A stretch of DNA of 64,000 nucleotides from Paramoeba atlantica (lineage: Eukaryota; Discosea): the NCBI GenBank assembly GCA_977017575.1, contig CDRNVI010000103.1, positions 62,001-126,000 of the forward strand, in the 5' to 3' direction. Each line of letters opens with the position of its first letter. Position 1 is the first letter of the stretch. Position numbers and translations under genes: made by a program. Positions 18,995 through 27,637 of the stretch are shown piece after piece. The notes under the pieces were generated by a model, which saw nothing but the letters and a program-made list of their open reading frames with translations, was not told where the DNA came from and did no database searches.

Positions 18995-19843
18995 GTGTAT
19001 ACTATCACAATGTTATTTTTCTTAGATGCTGCGGATAGAGTACCTAAAGCGGCTCGGGTGCGTGGAGCATCCCTCCCGCAAGAATATGAGCTCTGTCGTG
19101 TCTTGCATAACATTTCAAATCAGCATCGCTCATGGACTACAGAGACTCCCGCATGTAACTGGAAAGGTGTAACATGCGAGTCTGCAAAGATGCAAGTCAT
19201 TAAAATCAGGTGGGAGAATATGGGGCTTGAGGGAACTCTATCGTGGAGGTATATTCCAATGAGTGTACAAGTCTTGACTCTGGGTTGTTTCTTTAATTTA
19301 ACACCGAATGTAATCATAGGCTCGCTCCCTGTTTTTGAGTTGCCCTCACGGCTAACAAAATTCGTGGTGGACGGCAACAAGATGACGGGGAACATTGACT
19401 TGGAACATCTTCCTGCAGAGTTGATTTCTTTTGAAATAGCGGAAAATCGCTTTGATGGAACTGTATCTCTATCATCTCTACCTCGTCATCTGGATTTGTT
19501 AGATCTTCAACATAATCTGTTTTCTGGGGAACTTGATCTAACAAGATTATCTCCAAACTTGGAAACACTGAATTTGTCTGATAATATGTTTAGTGGTAAC
19601 TTGACTCTTAAGAATCTGTCAAAATCACTCGTACGACTTGAGCTAGACAATAACAAGCTAAGTGGAGAATTGGAGTTGCATTTTCTTCCACCTCAAATGA
19701 GGTGTCTTGTACTTAAGAATAATGCGTTTGAGGGACACCTTGACCTCCGAAATCTGTCAGAACATTTTACTATACTGGATCTTCGGGGTAATAACATCAC
19801 CTCCGTTGTGCCAACTCCTTTTCCACATTTTTTTAGAAAGTGA
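18995..19843 (+). CDS. LRR protein, subfamily A
   Basis: A 282-aa protein, the closest paralogue of the gene at 21-974. They share DAADxVPKAARVRGASLPQEYELCRVL, TETPACNWKG(I/V)TC and the LSEHF..LDLRGN.IT C-cap. The leader is only MYTITMLFFLDAAD, too short for a standard signal peptide. The repeats keep the FSGELDL pattern. Differences are scattered through the solenoid (e.g. YFGNNQFSG versus LSDNMFSG), as expected when the binding surface diverges. MITE and Tc1 elements follow directly after its stop. Confidence 0.9.
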   Translation: MYTITMLFFLDAADRVPKAARVRGASLPQEYELCRVLHNISNQHRSWTTETPACNWKGVTCESAKMQVIKIRWENMGLEGTLSWRYIPMSVQVLTLGCFFNLTPNVIIGSLPVFELPSRLTKFVVDGNKMTGNIDLEHLPAELISFEIAENRFDGTVSLSSLPRHLDLLDLQHNLFSGELDLTRLSPNLETLNLSDNMFSGNLTLKNLSKSLVRLELDNNKLSGELELHFLPPQMRCLVLKNNAFEGHLDLRNLSEHFTILDLRGNNITSVVPTPFPHFFRK

Positions 19844-19869
19844 TTTATAACCCCCCCCCCTCGCTTATA

Positions 19870-20237
19870 CAGTGGTTTCAATTGAACCCCCCCGCGGAAT
19901 TTTGAGTTTTTTGTCCGTTTTTGCTCATTTTTGTTACAAACGAGAGATCTCGTTCCCCTAGTGAAGCGCTTTGGCACCTCTTTTTTCACAGGAACCCCCT
20001 AGTGCTCATATGATGACCCGAAAAACAGCCAAAACAATATTTTTAATAAATACGAACCTTGGAAGGAAGTCTAAAATCATGTGTTTTGGACCCAGGGGGT
20101 ACCAGGGGGTCCCTACAAAAAAAGGGCAGCAAAGCGCTTCACCAGAGAAACGAGATCTATCCAATGCTGCGAAAATGAGAAAAAACATATAAAAAAACTT
20201 AAAATTCCGCGAGGGGGAAGATATCTTGAAACCACTG
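19870..20237. mobile_element. family I MITE, copy 1
   Basis: 368 bp with ends CAGTGGTTTCAA..TTGAAACCACTG, flanked by TA (19868-19869 and 20238-20239). Inside are the inverted pair GAGAGATCTCGTTCCCC / AGAAACGAGATCTATCC. A second full copy lies at 63297-63654 in the opposite orientation and partial copies at 11690 and 41985. Non-coding. Confidence 0.85.
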
Positions 20238-20387
20238 TATATACACTTACGGTTATACAAGGCTGTATGTACACATACACTTATACACATACATGTATAT
20301 TGTAAATATTTATAATTTATAAATATCTTTATACACATATTTGCTACTTTCGCTTATATACACTTTATATACACTTACACTGTCGTT

Positions 20388-21574
20388 CAGCTATAAGTCC
20401 CCCCCATCGAATTTTGAAAGACTGGTCTGTTTTTTATAATCTTTTTTTTAAACGTGTAGAGAATTTTACGTAGGTGCGTTTCCCGCCGCTTAAGTTGGTT
20501 TTTCGCGACTCATTAGGATCGAATTATTTTTTGAAAAAAAAATGAGCCGAACAAATGATTTTTTTACAAAAATGTTCCATTTTTTGATATATTTGCCGGG
20601 TAAAACCCCATAAATACACTCACCGCAGGAAAAGAAGATTACACAAAGACAAGCTTAATATCCAATATTCCACTCCCCGCTCTCCAACACCTTGTTCATA
20701 CGTTTTAAGTACTCTGAACACATTTTTTTGACCACCTCCCCCATTTCTCTCTGTACCCACTCAAACGTCACACGTAAAGCTTCCCGTAATTCAGTTCTAT
20801 TTTTGGGGCGAAGCGTTTCTTTTATGTAGCGCGCCATCATGGCCCAAATGTTTTCCACAGGGTTCAGGTCAGGAGACTTAGGAGGCCAGTCTAAGCGCCT
20901 GTTGATAATCTGAGCCTTTGTGATGGTGTGTGTCGGGGCGTTATCCAGCTGAAGCACCGCGTGTCTGTGATCGCGAATGTATCGTACAAAACCGATATCA
21001 TTCAACGCATCCCACACCGTGGTGGCCTTGATGGATAACCCCCCCTCAAAGATATGAAACCACCACCCATGAGTAACACTGTACCCCATCTACACCATAA
21101 CCCCCGGACCACCAGACCACAGATCATATTGTTCATTTGGGCTGGGCTCCAAGTGAGAAGTTCACGGGCCAGTGCAACGCGCTTCATGCGCTGCTCAGTT
21201 GTAAGTCCCAAGTCTTTGCTCTTACGTATGCGCCCGTAGTCGTCGCAATCCAATGCCCTCTTCACCGAGGAAATTGATCCTCCATGCGAATCTTTGATTC
21301 TTTCATGGATGGCGGCGAAGGAAAGACACCCATCTGGGTCTTCCCGTGCAAGCTCCAAACAAGCACGCCCTACGGTATCGGTCCGTTAAGGTAGTTTTTT
21401 TTCGTGGAACTCGCTCTGGGGTGGTCAAGTCATTTTTTCCATCGTACATTTTTACCCATTTTCGTACCTTTTTTTCATCAACTTTATATTTTTTAGAGAT
21501 GGAAGTGATGGAAGCACCGCATTTTCGTTCAATAACATACGAAAACGGGGGGGACTTATAGCTGAACGATGGTG
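20388..21574 (-). mobile_element. Tc1/mariner element with broken transposase
   Basis: 1187 bp with terminal inverted repeats around CGTTCAGCTATAAGTCCCCCC, flanked by TA (20386-20387, 21575-21576). On the minus strand a Tc1-like transposase is split into two overlapping frames (21358-21002 and 21089-20655), so it carries at least one frameshift. The part N-terminal to the catalytic core (SIKDSHGG-like HTH region, DYGRIRKSKDLGLT) and the C-terminal DDE region (LQLDNAPTHT, SPDLNPVENIW) are recognisable; here the third catalytic Glu is retained. The first catalytic Asp region is partly missing. Confidence 0.85.
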
Positions 21575-21699
21575 TATACAGGGGGGATCATCAATATCGG
21601 GACCTCTCCCATTTTTGGGCCGTGGGTCCGTTTCACCTGATTTTTGTGGCAAAAGAGAGATCTCGACGCGAATATGGTCGGAACGACATTTTGCGCCTA

Positions 21700-23255
21700 T
21701 AGTAGTGTTCAGCCTCTTTTACCCCCCCCCTACAGGTCTTGTATTTTGTCCGATTTTGTAAATATTTGGTATAACACCGTTTTTCGACCCAATCGTTCCG
21801 AATCCGAGGTCCTTTTCACTCGAGCGACCCCCTACCCCCCCTAGCCAGGTAGGGGTCAAAAAAACTAATTGCGACTTTTTTCGGGGTATTTTTTTCGAAT
21901 TTATCGGATGAATATGAATAGTAAAGTAGGTCAGAAGACGTGGAAAAAGAGTGCAAAGTAATCTCTAGTATTTAGTCATATGCCCTTTGGCCTCCTTGAC
22001 CAAAAGTAAACGTTTACGATAGTTCCGGAAGATATTCTTAAACATTTCCGGTTGATCTTCGGAAACAAAATGAAAAGTTTCAATGATGGACTCCCGAAGT
22101 TGAGTCCTGTTTCGGGGTTTCAGCACATCCTTTACGCGGCGAGACATCGCTGCCCACGCCGTTGCAACGGGGTTTAAATCAGGGGAGAGAGGGGGGAAGT
22201 CAAGACGACGTTTCAGATACTTTTTTTTAACAATCGAGTGGGTGGGGGCGTTGTCCATTTGTAGGATGGGCTTCCGGTGCGAACGAAAAAAACTGGCCAT
22301 GCCACTTTCTTCATAAGCCAGTAAAATCTGTTCGGAGTTAACAGAAGCACCCTGTTCTCCCTCAAAGATGAAGAAGAACAGACCGTAGTTATAGGAATAC
22401 CCCATCCACACCATTATCCCCCTCCCCCCAAAATGTTTTCCCCGCCGGTCCGATTGCCTCAGACGGGGTGCTCGCTTGCGACCGACGTAAAAGTCGGCGT
22501 TTGACCCCGCACAGCAACTGAACAGTTTTTTGTCGGTAAAAACAATGTTCAGATAGTCAGCGTCACTCCACTTAAGCATACCCTTCACATACTTAAGACG
22601 GAGTTGAATGTGACGCGGTTTGAGACCAAGGTCTTTGGCCTTGCGAAGGCGCCCATAGCCCTTAAAATTAAGAGCTCGCCGGACACTACTCAGGGAGCCT
22701 CCGTGATTGCTTCGCACCTCGCGATGCACGACAGAGAACGTAGGACAACCCTCCACGGTATCCTTCGACACTCTCCGGCACGCAGAAACACATGCTTCAA
22801 CGTACCTTTGTGTAAGGACCGTACGCACCCCCTCGCTAGGTGGAGTACTGACATGCCCGTGCTCATACTTCCGCACCCAATACTTTACAGTCCTGGGGGC
22901 AAGTTTATGGAGTTTTGCGACTGCCTTATAGGACTTAAGTCGTTCGTAATCGATTACGAGTGCCGTGCGCATCTCGGGGCGGACGCGGGAGGAAGGTAAA
23001 CACAGGGGGCGGTGCCTCTTCGTCATGAATCACCAATAAATGTACCAATTTTGAAAAAAAATGTACTCTGTGAAAAACAAATCGACTCTTTTGCAGCTTT
23101 TTTCCGGTTTAGGTATGATACAGGTGTCCACGAGTGAAAAGGACCTCGGATTCGGAACGATTGGGTCGAAAAACTGTCCCATACAAAATATTTCCAAAAT
23201 CGGACAAAATACAAGACCTGTAGGGGGGGGGGGTAAAAGAGGCTGAACACTACTG
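21700..23255 (-). mobile_element. Tc1-like transposon, structurally complete
   Basis: 1556 bp with terminal inverted repeats of about 125 bp (21700-21827 and 23130-23255; ends AGTAGTGTTCAGCCTC). It is flanked by TA at 21698-21699 and 23256-23257. It holds one uninterrupted transposase gene on the minus strand. The insertion is proven by the matching uninterrupted site in element K copy 2 (about 33951-33956). Confidence 0.92.
21965..23026 (-). CDS. Tc1-family transposase with altered third catalytic residue
   Basis: A 353-aa intact frame. The N-terminal HTH reads YERLKSYKAVAKLHKLAPRTVKYWVRKYEHG. A second DNA-binding segment (VHREVRSNHGGSLSSVRRALN..GYGRLRKAKDLGL) follows. The catalytic core has NIVFTDKKLF (first Asp) and ILQMDNAPTHS (second Asp). 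The third motif reads SPDLNPVATAW where the family has NP(I/V)ENxW, so the catalytic Glu is replaced by Ala. The protein is full length with no stop, yet should not cut DNA. It could still bind the element's ends. Confidence 0.9.
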   Translation of the reverse strand: MTKRHRPLCLPSSRVRPEMRTALVIDYERLKSYKAVAKLHKLAPRTVKYWVRKYEHGHVSTPPSEGVRTVLTQRYVEACVSACRRVSKDTVEGCPTFSVVHREVRSNHGGSLSSVRRALNFKGYGRLRKAKDLGLKPRHIQLRLKYVKGMLKWSDADYLNIVFTDKKLFSCCAGSNADFYVGRKRAPRLRQSDRRGKHFGGRGIMVWMGYSYNYGLFFFIFEGEQGASVNSEQILLAYEESGMASFFRSHRKPILQMDNAPTHSIVKKKYLKRRLDFPPLSPDLNPVATAWAAMSRRVKDVLKPRNRTQLRESIIETFHFVSEDQPEMFKNIFRNYRKRLLLVKEAKGHMTKY

Positions 23256-23804
23256 TATTTAAACACACTTGTAAAAAATGTTAAAAAAATATATAAAAAA
23301 AACTCCAAAAAATAATTTGTAAAAATCCCATTAAAATTGTCTATTAAAGGATGCAATTCTCTTTTATTAAGTTTCACATGGGAAAACAACATAGATTAAA
23401 GAGACCATGTTCCATCATCGTTCTTGACAATGCACCGGGTCATGGGCAAGTCCGTCGTGCGGGATTGCAAGCAGGGCTAAACATTATTGGAGGGAGTGCA
23501 AGTGGCCCTACGAAGGTCTCAAAAAATACCTACAGCGTTCGCCACCGGTCGTCACCGATCGTCACCGACTCCCAGAAAACGACACTTTGAAGGCCAAAAT
23601 GTTCAACTTTATGACTGACTGATCAATATAATTATACATCGGCAAAAACAATTTAGCATTTTATACACCACCAGTTTATGCATTCCTAACTATTTTGTTA
23701 GTTCCATTAATGCAAAATTCTCGCTGTTCTACGAAATTTTGTGATACTTGTGGGGAAGATTAATGGTCGATCCTTCGAACCTCAAAAAATACCTAAAGGG
23801 GGGG

Positions 23805-23900
23805 TACACCCACTATTGGCAATCACCCACTCTTGGAAATCACCCACTATTGGCAAACTCACCCACTAGTGGCAATCACCCACTATTGGCAAATAATTAA
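23805..23900 (+). repeat. 17-bp tandem repeat (CACCCACTATTGGCAAT)
   Basis: Five degenerate copies of CACCCACTATTGGCAAT, spaced 17-19 bp. Two more copies begin the duplicate block at 25162. Confidence 0.8.
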
Positions 23901-24018
23901 TTACCTCAAAATTTGTTAAGATGGAATTTCTAAATGTACATTAGTAGCAGCTAATGGACACCTTGAAGGCTGCGGCCATAAAGGAATATTAAACTATAAA
24001 TTAACTGATAATAAAGTT
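23851..24018 (+). repeat. 168-bp direct repeat, left copy
   Basis: From TGGCAAACTCACCCACTAG to GATAATAAAGTT. The near-identical right copy is 25162-25329, also 168 bp. One frame of the unit reads TLVAANGHLEGCGHKGILNY, which recalls the turn of an ankyrin repeat; this is weak. Confidence 0.85.
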
Positions 24019-25161
24019 TTTTATTTTCTTTTTTGAAGTATGAATCGCGGCATTGCCTCTATTTTGACCCAGTAGACGAACCAAGTACTGTAGGTCCATT
24101 GGGGGGGGGTATATGAATTGAAAACAAGCAATCAAATTAGTAATTTTACGAATTAACACAGATTAATGTTACACAGACAAATGTCCCCCCTGTAAAGAAA
24201 ATTTTTCTCTCTCCTTCCCCTCTTTCTCTCTCACTTTCTCACCTCTTGACCTACTTTTCCCACCTTTCTCCCTACTTCCCTACTTTCCCCTACCCAACTT
24301 CTCAACTTTTCAGGGAGGGTAAGGTCTCCCTCAGCTTCGCCTTACCCGGCCTGCAGGCGGCTCCTCAACCATTCGCGCGTTTCGGACCGGGTCTTTCGAC
24401 CTCTCCACGGCCTGACATGTGAACCCTTCCCTTGTTATACGGGAGGGCGCAGGCGCGGGCCTGTGTCGACAGCGACACGGTCACGAAACAGGATGCTGGC
24501 CGACGGGGAGGAGACTCACAACCCGTGTACTACCTCACTTGGGGTACCTAGTTCTCGCGGGCTAGGCGTGAGCATAGACTGTCGACTCGACCAGCATTCG
24601 GGCCAGTGGTTTGTGGCCCCGCACATGGCGCCTTCGCCATGCCCCTAAGCGCCTTCAAGGGGGGCGTTAGGGTCACTGACAACTATCATGGAGACCATCA
24701 TCCGAGCCTGGGAACGCATCAACGTGATATTAAGCTCTTGCGAGAGGATGTTTCGTGCCTGAGTGTCTGTCAAAAGACAGTTCGACACGTTGGCACGTAA
24801 CGCTCCCACCTTCCACAGGACCGTCATGGCACTTCTGCTCCATGAGCCGAAGGACTCAAAAACCATGGCTGCGAACAGTAACTGAGCCGCTTCCGCTTCC
24901 TGGCGCTGCTTCCCTTTCGTTTCAGAGAAGTGTTCAGCAAAAGACCCCGCAGCCACCCAGCTAGCATTACGGACTGAGTCCAAATACTTCAATTGCTGTG
25001 CGTGGGTGACTGCGAAGTCTAGAACCATGCCACCTCCCAGTTCATAGTTGGGGAGAAAAACATCGCCTGGTCTGGTGAGACCTCCTCCAGGTCCCCGATT
25101 TCCGAGACTTTATTCCCTTTGCGGAGCCATATTGGCCTTGCTGCAGAAGGAGGTGAACTGT
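24019..25161 (-). mobile_element. retroelement fragment with C-terminal endonuclease-like region
   Basis: On the minus strand, about 25090-24645 encodes RPGDVFLPNYELGGGMVLDFAVTHAQQLKY and then a helical stretch (AEHFSETKGKQRQEAEAAQLLFAAMVFESFGSWS). This layout (RP.D...PN...G....D..VT, then a Lys/Glu-rich helix and FE.FG.W) is the C-terminal PD-(D/E)XK-like end of some eukaryotic reverse-transcriptase ORFs, probably a non-LTR element. The reverse transcriptase itself is absent. The 24330-24640 stretch is GC-rich and would be its 3' end; 24190-24310 is a pyrimidine tract. It lies exactly between the two 168-bp direct repeats. Confidence 0.5.
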
Positions 25162-25329
25162 TGGCAAACTCACCCACTATTGGCAATCACCCACTATTGG
25201 CAAATAAGTAATTACCTCAAAATTTGTTAAGATGGAATTTCTAAATGTACATTAGTAGCAGCTAATGGACACCTTGAAGGCTGCGGCCATAAAGGAATAT
25301 TAAACTATAAATTAACTGATAATAAAGTT
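25162..25329 (+). repeat. 168-bp direct repeat, right copy
   Basis: Differs from the left copy at only a few positions (e.g. AATAAGTAATTACC versus AATAATTAATTACC). Confidence 0.85.
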
Positions 25330-25334
25330 CTATA

Positions 25335-25425
25335 TTTTATGAAATTTTATGAAAAAATGTTGACCTCCCCACTTAAGAGTCCAAATGCCCAAAATCGGCG
25401 GACTCTTAAGTAGGGAGGGACAGCA
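25335..25425. mobile_element. family G palindromic MITE, copy 1
   Basis: Core hairpin: CCCCACTTAAGAGTCC, a short spacer AAATGCCCAAAATCGGC, then GGACTCTTAAGTAGGG. The copy at 60545-60660 is inverted and includes the same ..TTTTTTCATAAAATTT flank. Confidence 0.8.
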
Positions 25426-25502
25426 ATATTTGTGCTTTATTTTGACAGGAGGAGTATCTAAATTTACCTATTTATCCCACCTATCTAATTTTCTACCAAC
25501 AC

Positions 25503-25820
25503 ATGTTTCGACTCCTGTCTTCCCTCCGCAAAGGTTCCCTTCCCTCCCTTCGCCCCTTGGGTCATCGCATTCTTATCCAACGCACAGAGGCTGCGAAACA
25601 GACTTCCAGCGGTCTTCTCATTCCGGAACAAGCCCAAGGCCGGGTGAATGAGGGCGTCGTGATGGCTGTTCCTAAGCCCACGAAGGAATTCAAGCCCGCA
25701 GTAAAAGCTGGAGATACGGTGCTGCTGAGTGAGTATGGAGGCACGAAGGTCAAGGTAGATGGTGTCGAAATGGTCATGTTTAATGAGGATCAATTGCTGG
25801 GCGTGGTGGTGGGGAAATAA
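25503..25820 (+). CDS. mitochondrial co-chaperonin Cpn10, copy 1
   Basis: A 105-aa protein with the full Cpn10 fold: LRPLGHRILIQR at the start, the mobile loop TEAAKQTSSGLLIPEQ that contacts Cpn60 (IPEQ end), VKAGDTVLLSEYGGTKVKVDG and the C-terminal LLGVV. A short Met-Phe-Arg-Leu basic leader fits mitochondrial import. Together with the next gene it forms a tandem pair 367 bp apart. It partners the Cpn60 encoded at 53716. The sequence resembles trypanosomatid HSP10 (MFRF.. leader, LIPEQ..GKVNEGTVVAV), from memory. Confidence 0.96.
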   Translation: MFRLLSSLRKGSLPSLRPLGHRILIQRTEAAKQTSSGLLIPEQAQGRVNEGVVMAVPKPTKEFKPAVKAGDTVLLSEYGGTKVKVDGVEMVMFNEDQLLGVVVGK

Positions 25821-26187
25821 GAAGTGGAAAGGGGGAAAGGATGGGTAGTTCTTTTGGGCCATCTATGAGGTAGAGCATTAGTACGAAAGGGGTGAACAAA
25901 TTTGCTAAATAATCTTTTTTAAAATGATCATGACAAAAGAAGCAGCACGTTGCATTTGTTTGTTAAGCTTGTGGGAATTATAGAAGATGCTGCTTTTTTG
26001 GTTTGCTAGTTTCCTTGGCTGTACGCAAGTTCCTCAACATTTTTCACAAAGGTACGGGTGTCGCAACGCTTATTCTTGTGCGTTTCATATATCGCTAACA
26101 TTAATTTTATACAATACATTTCTGTGTGCTTTCACATTATTTGGGACTAAAAATTAAGTCAACTTTTTTTTCGCTTTTTATTGCGCA
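25821..26187. other. spacer between the Cpn10 genes
   Basis: 367 bp, AT-rich, with a T-rich tract just before the second Cpn10 start. It contains nothing else recognised, so the two copies have unrelated flanks. Confidence 0.5.
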
Positions 26188-26496
26188 ATGTTTCGTCTTA
26201 GTCCGTACGTGGCTCGCAAATCTATTCAACCTTTAGGGAAACGAGTGCTTATCCGACGAGCGCAAGCCGCGAAGGAAACCCAAAGTGGCATCTTAATTCC
26301 TGAGCAAGCTCAGGGAAAGCTAAACGAAGGTACGGTTGTGGCTGTAGCCCCCGCTACTAAAGAATGGACACCCAGTGTGAAGTCCGGGGATCGGGTGTTG
26401 CTGAATGAGTACGGCGGAACAAAAGTAAAAGTAGAAGGAGAAGACCTGATGTTGTTTCCCGAGGAGCAACTTCTTGGTGTTCTGACCGGAAAATAA
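26188..26496 (+). CDS. mitochondrial co-chaperonin Cpn10, copy 2
   Basis: A 102-aa protein with the same architecture: IQPLGKRVLIRRAQAAKE, mobile loop TQSGILIPEQAQG, SGDRVLLNEYGGTKVKVEGED and LLGVLTG. It is about 60 percent identical to copy 1 by eye and has a different leader (FRLSPYVARKS). Its codons are more AT-rich. The two mobile loops differ (SSGLLIPEQ versus QSGILIPEQ), so both should bind Cpn60. Two diverged copies suggest an old duplication rather than a recent tandem array. Confidence 0.96.
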   Translation: MFRLSPYVARKSIQPLGKRVLIRRAQAAKETQSGILIPEQAQGKLNEGTVVAVAPATKEWTPSVKSGDRVLLNEYGGTKVKVEGEDLMLFPEEQLLGVLTGK

Positions 26497-26929
26497 AAGA
26501 TGTAGGGCCGTGGGAGATATAAATTGTTTTTGTGAGATATTTTGTTTCGCAGATCAAACAATCACTGAGTATAAATTCATTCTTCAAACGTTATTTTATC
26601 ACCGAATCTCTGCTTGGGAGCTTTGCCTGGATATTACAGGTTTCTTTTACAATTAAAATCAAAAATAAAATGAACGTTCCTTGAATACAATATGACGGAT
26701 ACATGCATGTACCACTAAACTAAAATTTTGCTTATTTATTGCTCAGTGTAACTACAGGTTGCTACTTTTTTATCGACACCATAACCCACAAATTTATTTT
26801 TTCAATTTAACAAATTACCTACAAAACCTTAATCCGAAACTATTTCCTCTTTTTTCCGTTACCCCTTTCTCTCTCCTCCATTTTCTTCTCTTTCCTTATA
26901 CTCCCCCTTCTCCACCCCCCTTTCTCCTC
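26497..26929. other. intergenic with pyrimidine leader
   Basis: 433 bp, AT-rich, ending in a C/T tract (about 26865-26929) that runs into the next ATG. The in-frame ATG at 26759 upstream lies in this untranslated-looking region. Confidence 0.5.
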
Positions 26930-27418
26930 ATGCACCGTTTTCTTACCCCCTCCCCTTCCCCCTCCCCCCTCCTCCTGGCCTTCGCCCACCGCCTCACCCA
27001 CCCCGACCTCCAGGAGCCTCCACTGGACCAGCAGCTCTTCCGCACCAAACCCTCCCGCGGCCCCCCGGTGGCCCACCAGCTCAATGTCTACACCCGGGCC
27101 CACAAACTTCACCAAAGTGCGAAATGGAAAAAGGCCAATCTCACGCTCAACTTCGCTGGGGGGAAGGACTTAAGATTACGCGATACCCACGGGGAAGGGA
27201 GGCTGGACGCGGACGGGATGTACCGGGATTGGCTGTATGGCACCGAGCGACGGTCCGCGAACCTGCTTTGTGGGGGTCTAGCGGTTCTGGTCGCGCTGCT
27301 GTATTGCTATTCCATGCATTTGCTGCGGCAGGATACGTGGGAGATTCCCGCGAGTTTGTTGCACAAGCCCAAGGTGGTGGGGGGTGGGGAGGGGGAGAGG
27401 GGGAAGGGTGTGTCGTGA
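26930..27418 (+). CDS. small single-pass membrane protein, probably mitochondrial
   Basis: 162 aa from the ATG at 26930. That start is chosen because the 57 codons upstream have untranslated-like composition and the pyrimidine tract ends there. The first 20 residues are Ser/Pro-rich with Arg (FAHRLTHPD), presequence-like. A charged matrix-side region (KLHQSAKWKKANLTLNF..YRDWLYGTERRS) precedes one transmembrane helix (ANLLCGGLAVLVALLYCYSMHLL, about residues 117-139). A short Gly-rich tail follows. The size and layout recall accessory subunits of respiratory complexes, but no family was recognised. It belongs to the C-to-G skewed class. Confidence 0.7.
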   Translation: MHRFLTPSPSPSPLLLAFAHRLTHPDLQEPPLDQQLFRTKPSRGPPVAHQLNVYTRAHKLHQSAKWKKANLTLNFAGGKDLRLRDTHGEGRLDADGMYRDWLYGTERRSANLLCGGLAVLVALLYCYSMHLLRQDTWEIPASLLHKPKVVGGGEGERGKGVS

Positions 27419-27637
27419 TCGGGTGTTTGTTGCTCTATGGGGAAAGGTATTATGTATAGTATGTGTGATCCAGAAGTTCTTTTTGCCCCAGTTCTTTTTG
27501 CCCCTGTATATGTGATCCTCCTGCATGTACGAATGCATACAAAGCTCTGCTACCCACTCGCTGCTACTTATACGGTTTTTTGGATTTATAGTATTTTTTT
27601 CTCTTGTTAGTGCTGCTATTTTTTTTGTGTCCTCTTC

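Larger units (their letters stand above)
21579..23525 (+). mobile_element. element K, copy 1 (Tc1-like remnant), interrupted by another Tc1
   Basis: Starts CAGGGGGGATCATCAATATC beside a TA (21577-21578). It resumes after the nested Tc1 at 23258 and runs to about 23525. The last part encodes LDNAPGHGQVRRAGLQAGLNII, the second DDE motif of a Tc1-type transposase on the + strand. It matches, in the opposite orientation, the copy at 33590-34063. The right terminal repeat is not seen. Confidence 0.75.

Noticed and set aside
23805-23900. CRISPR-like array
   Set aside because: The 17-bp units are directly adjacent, degenerate tandem repeats with no unique spacers.
23940-24000. Ankyrin repeat protein in the 168-bp direct repeat
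   Set aside because: Only one turn-like phrase (VAANGHLEG) is present, with no complete repeat or open frame.
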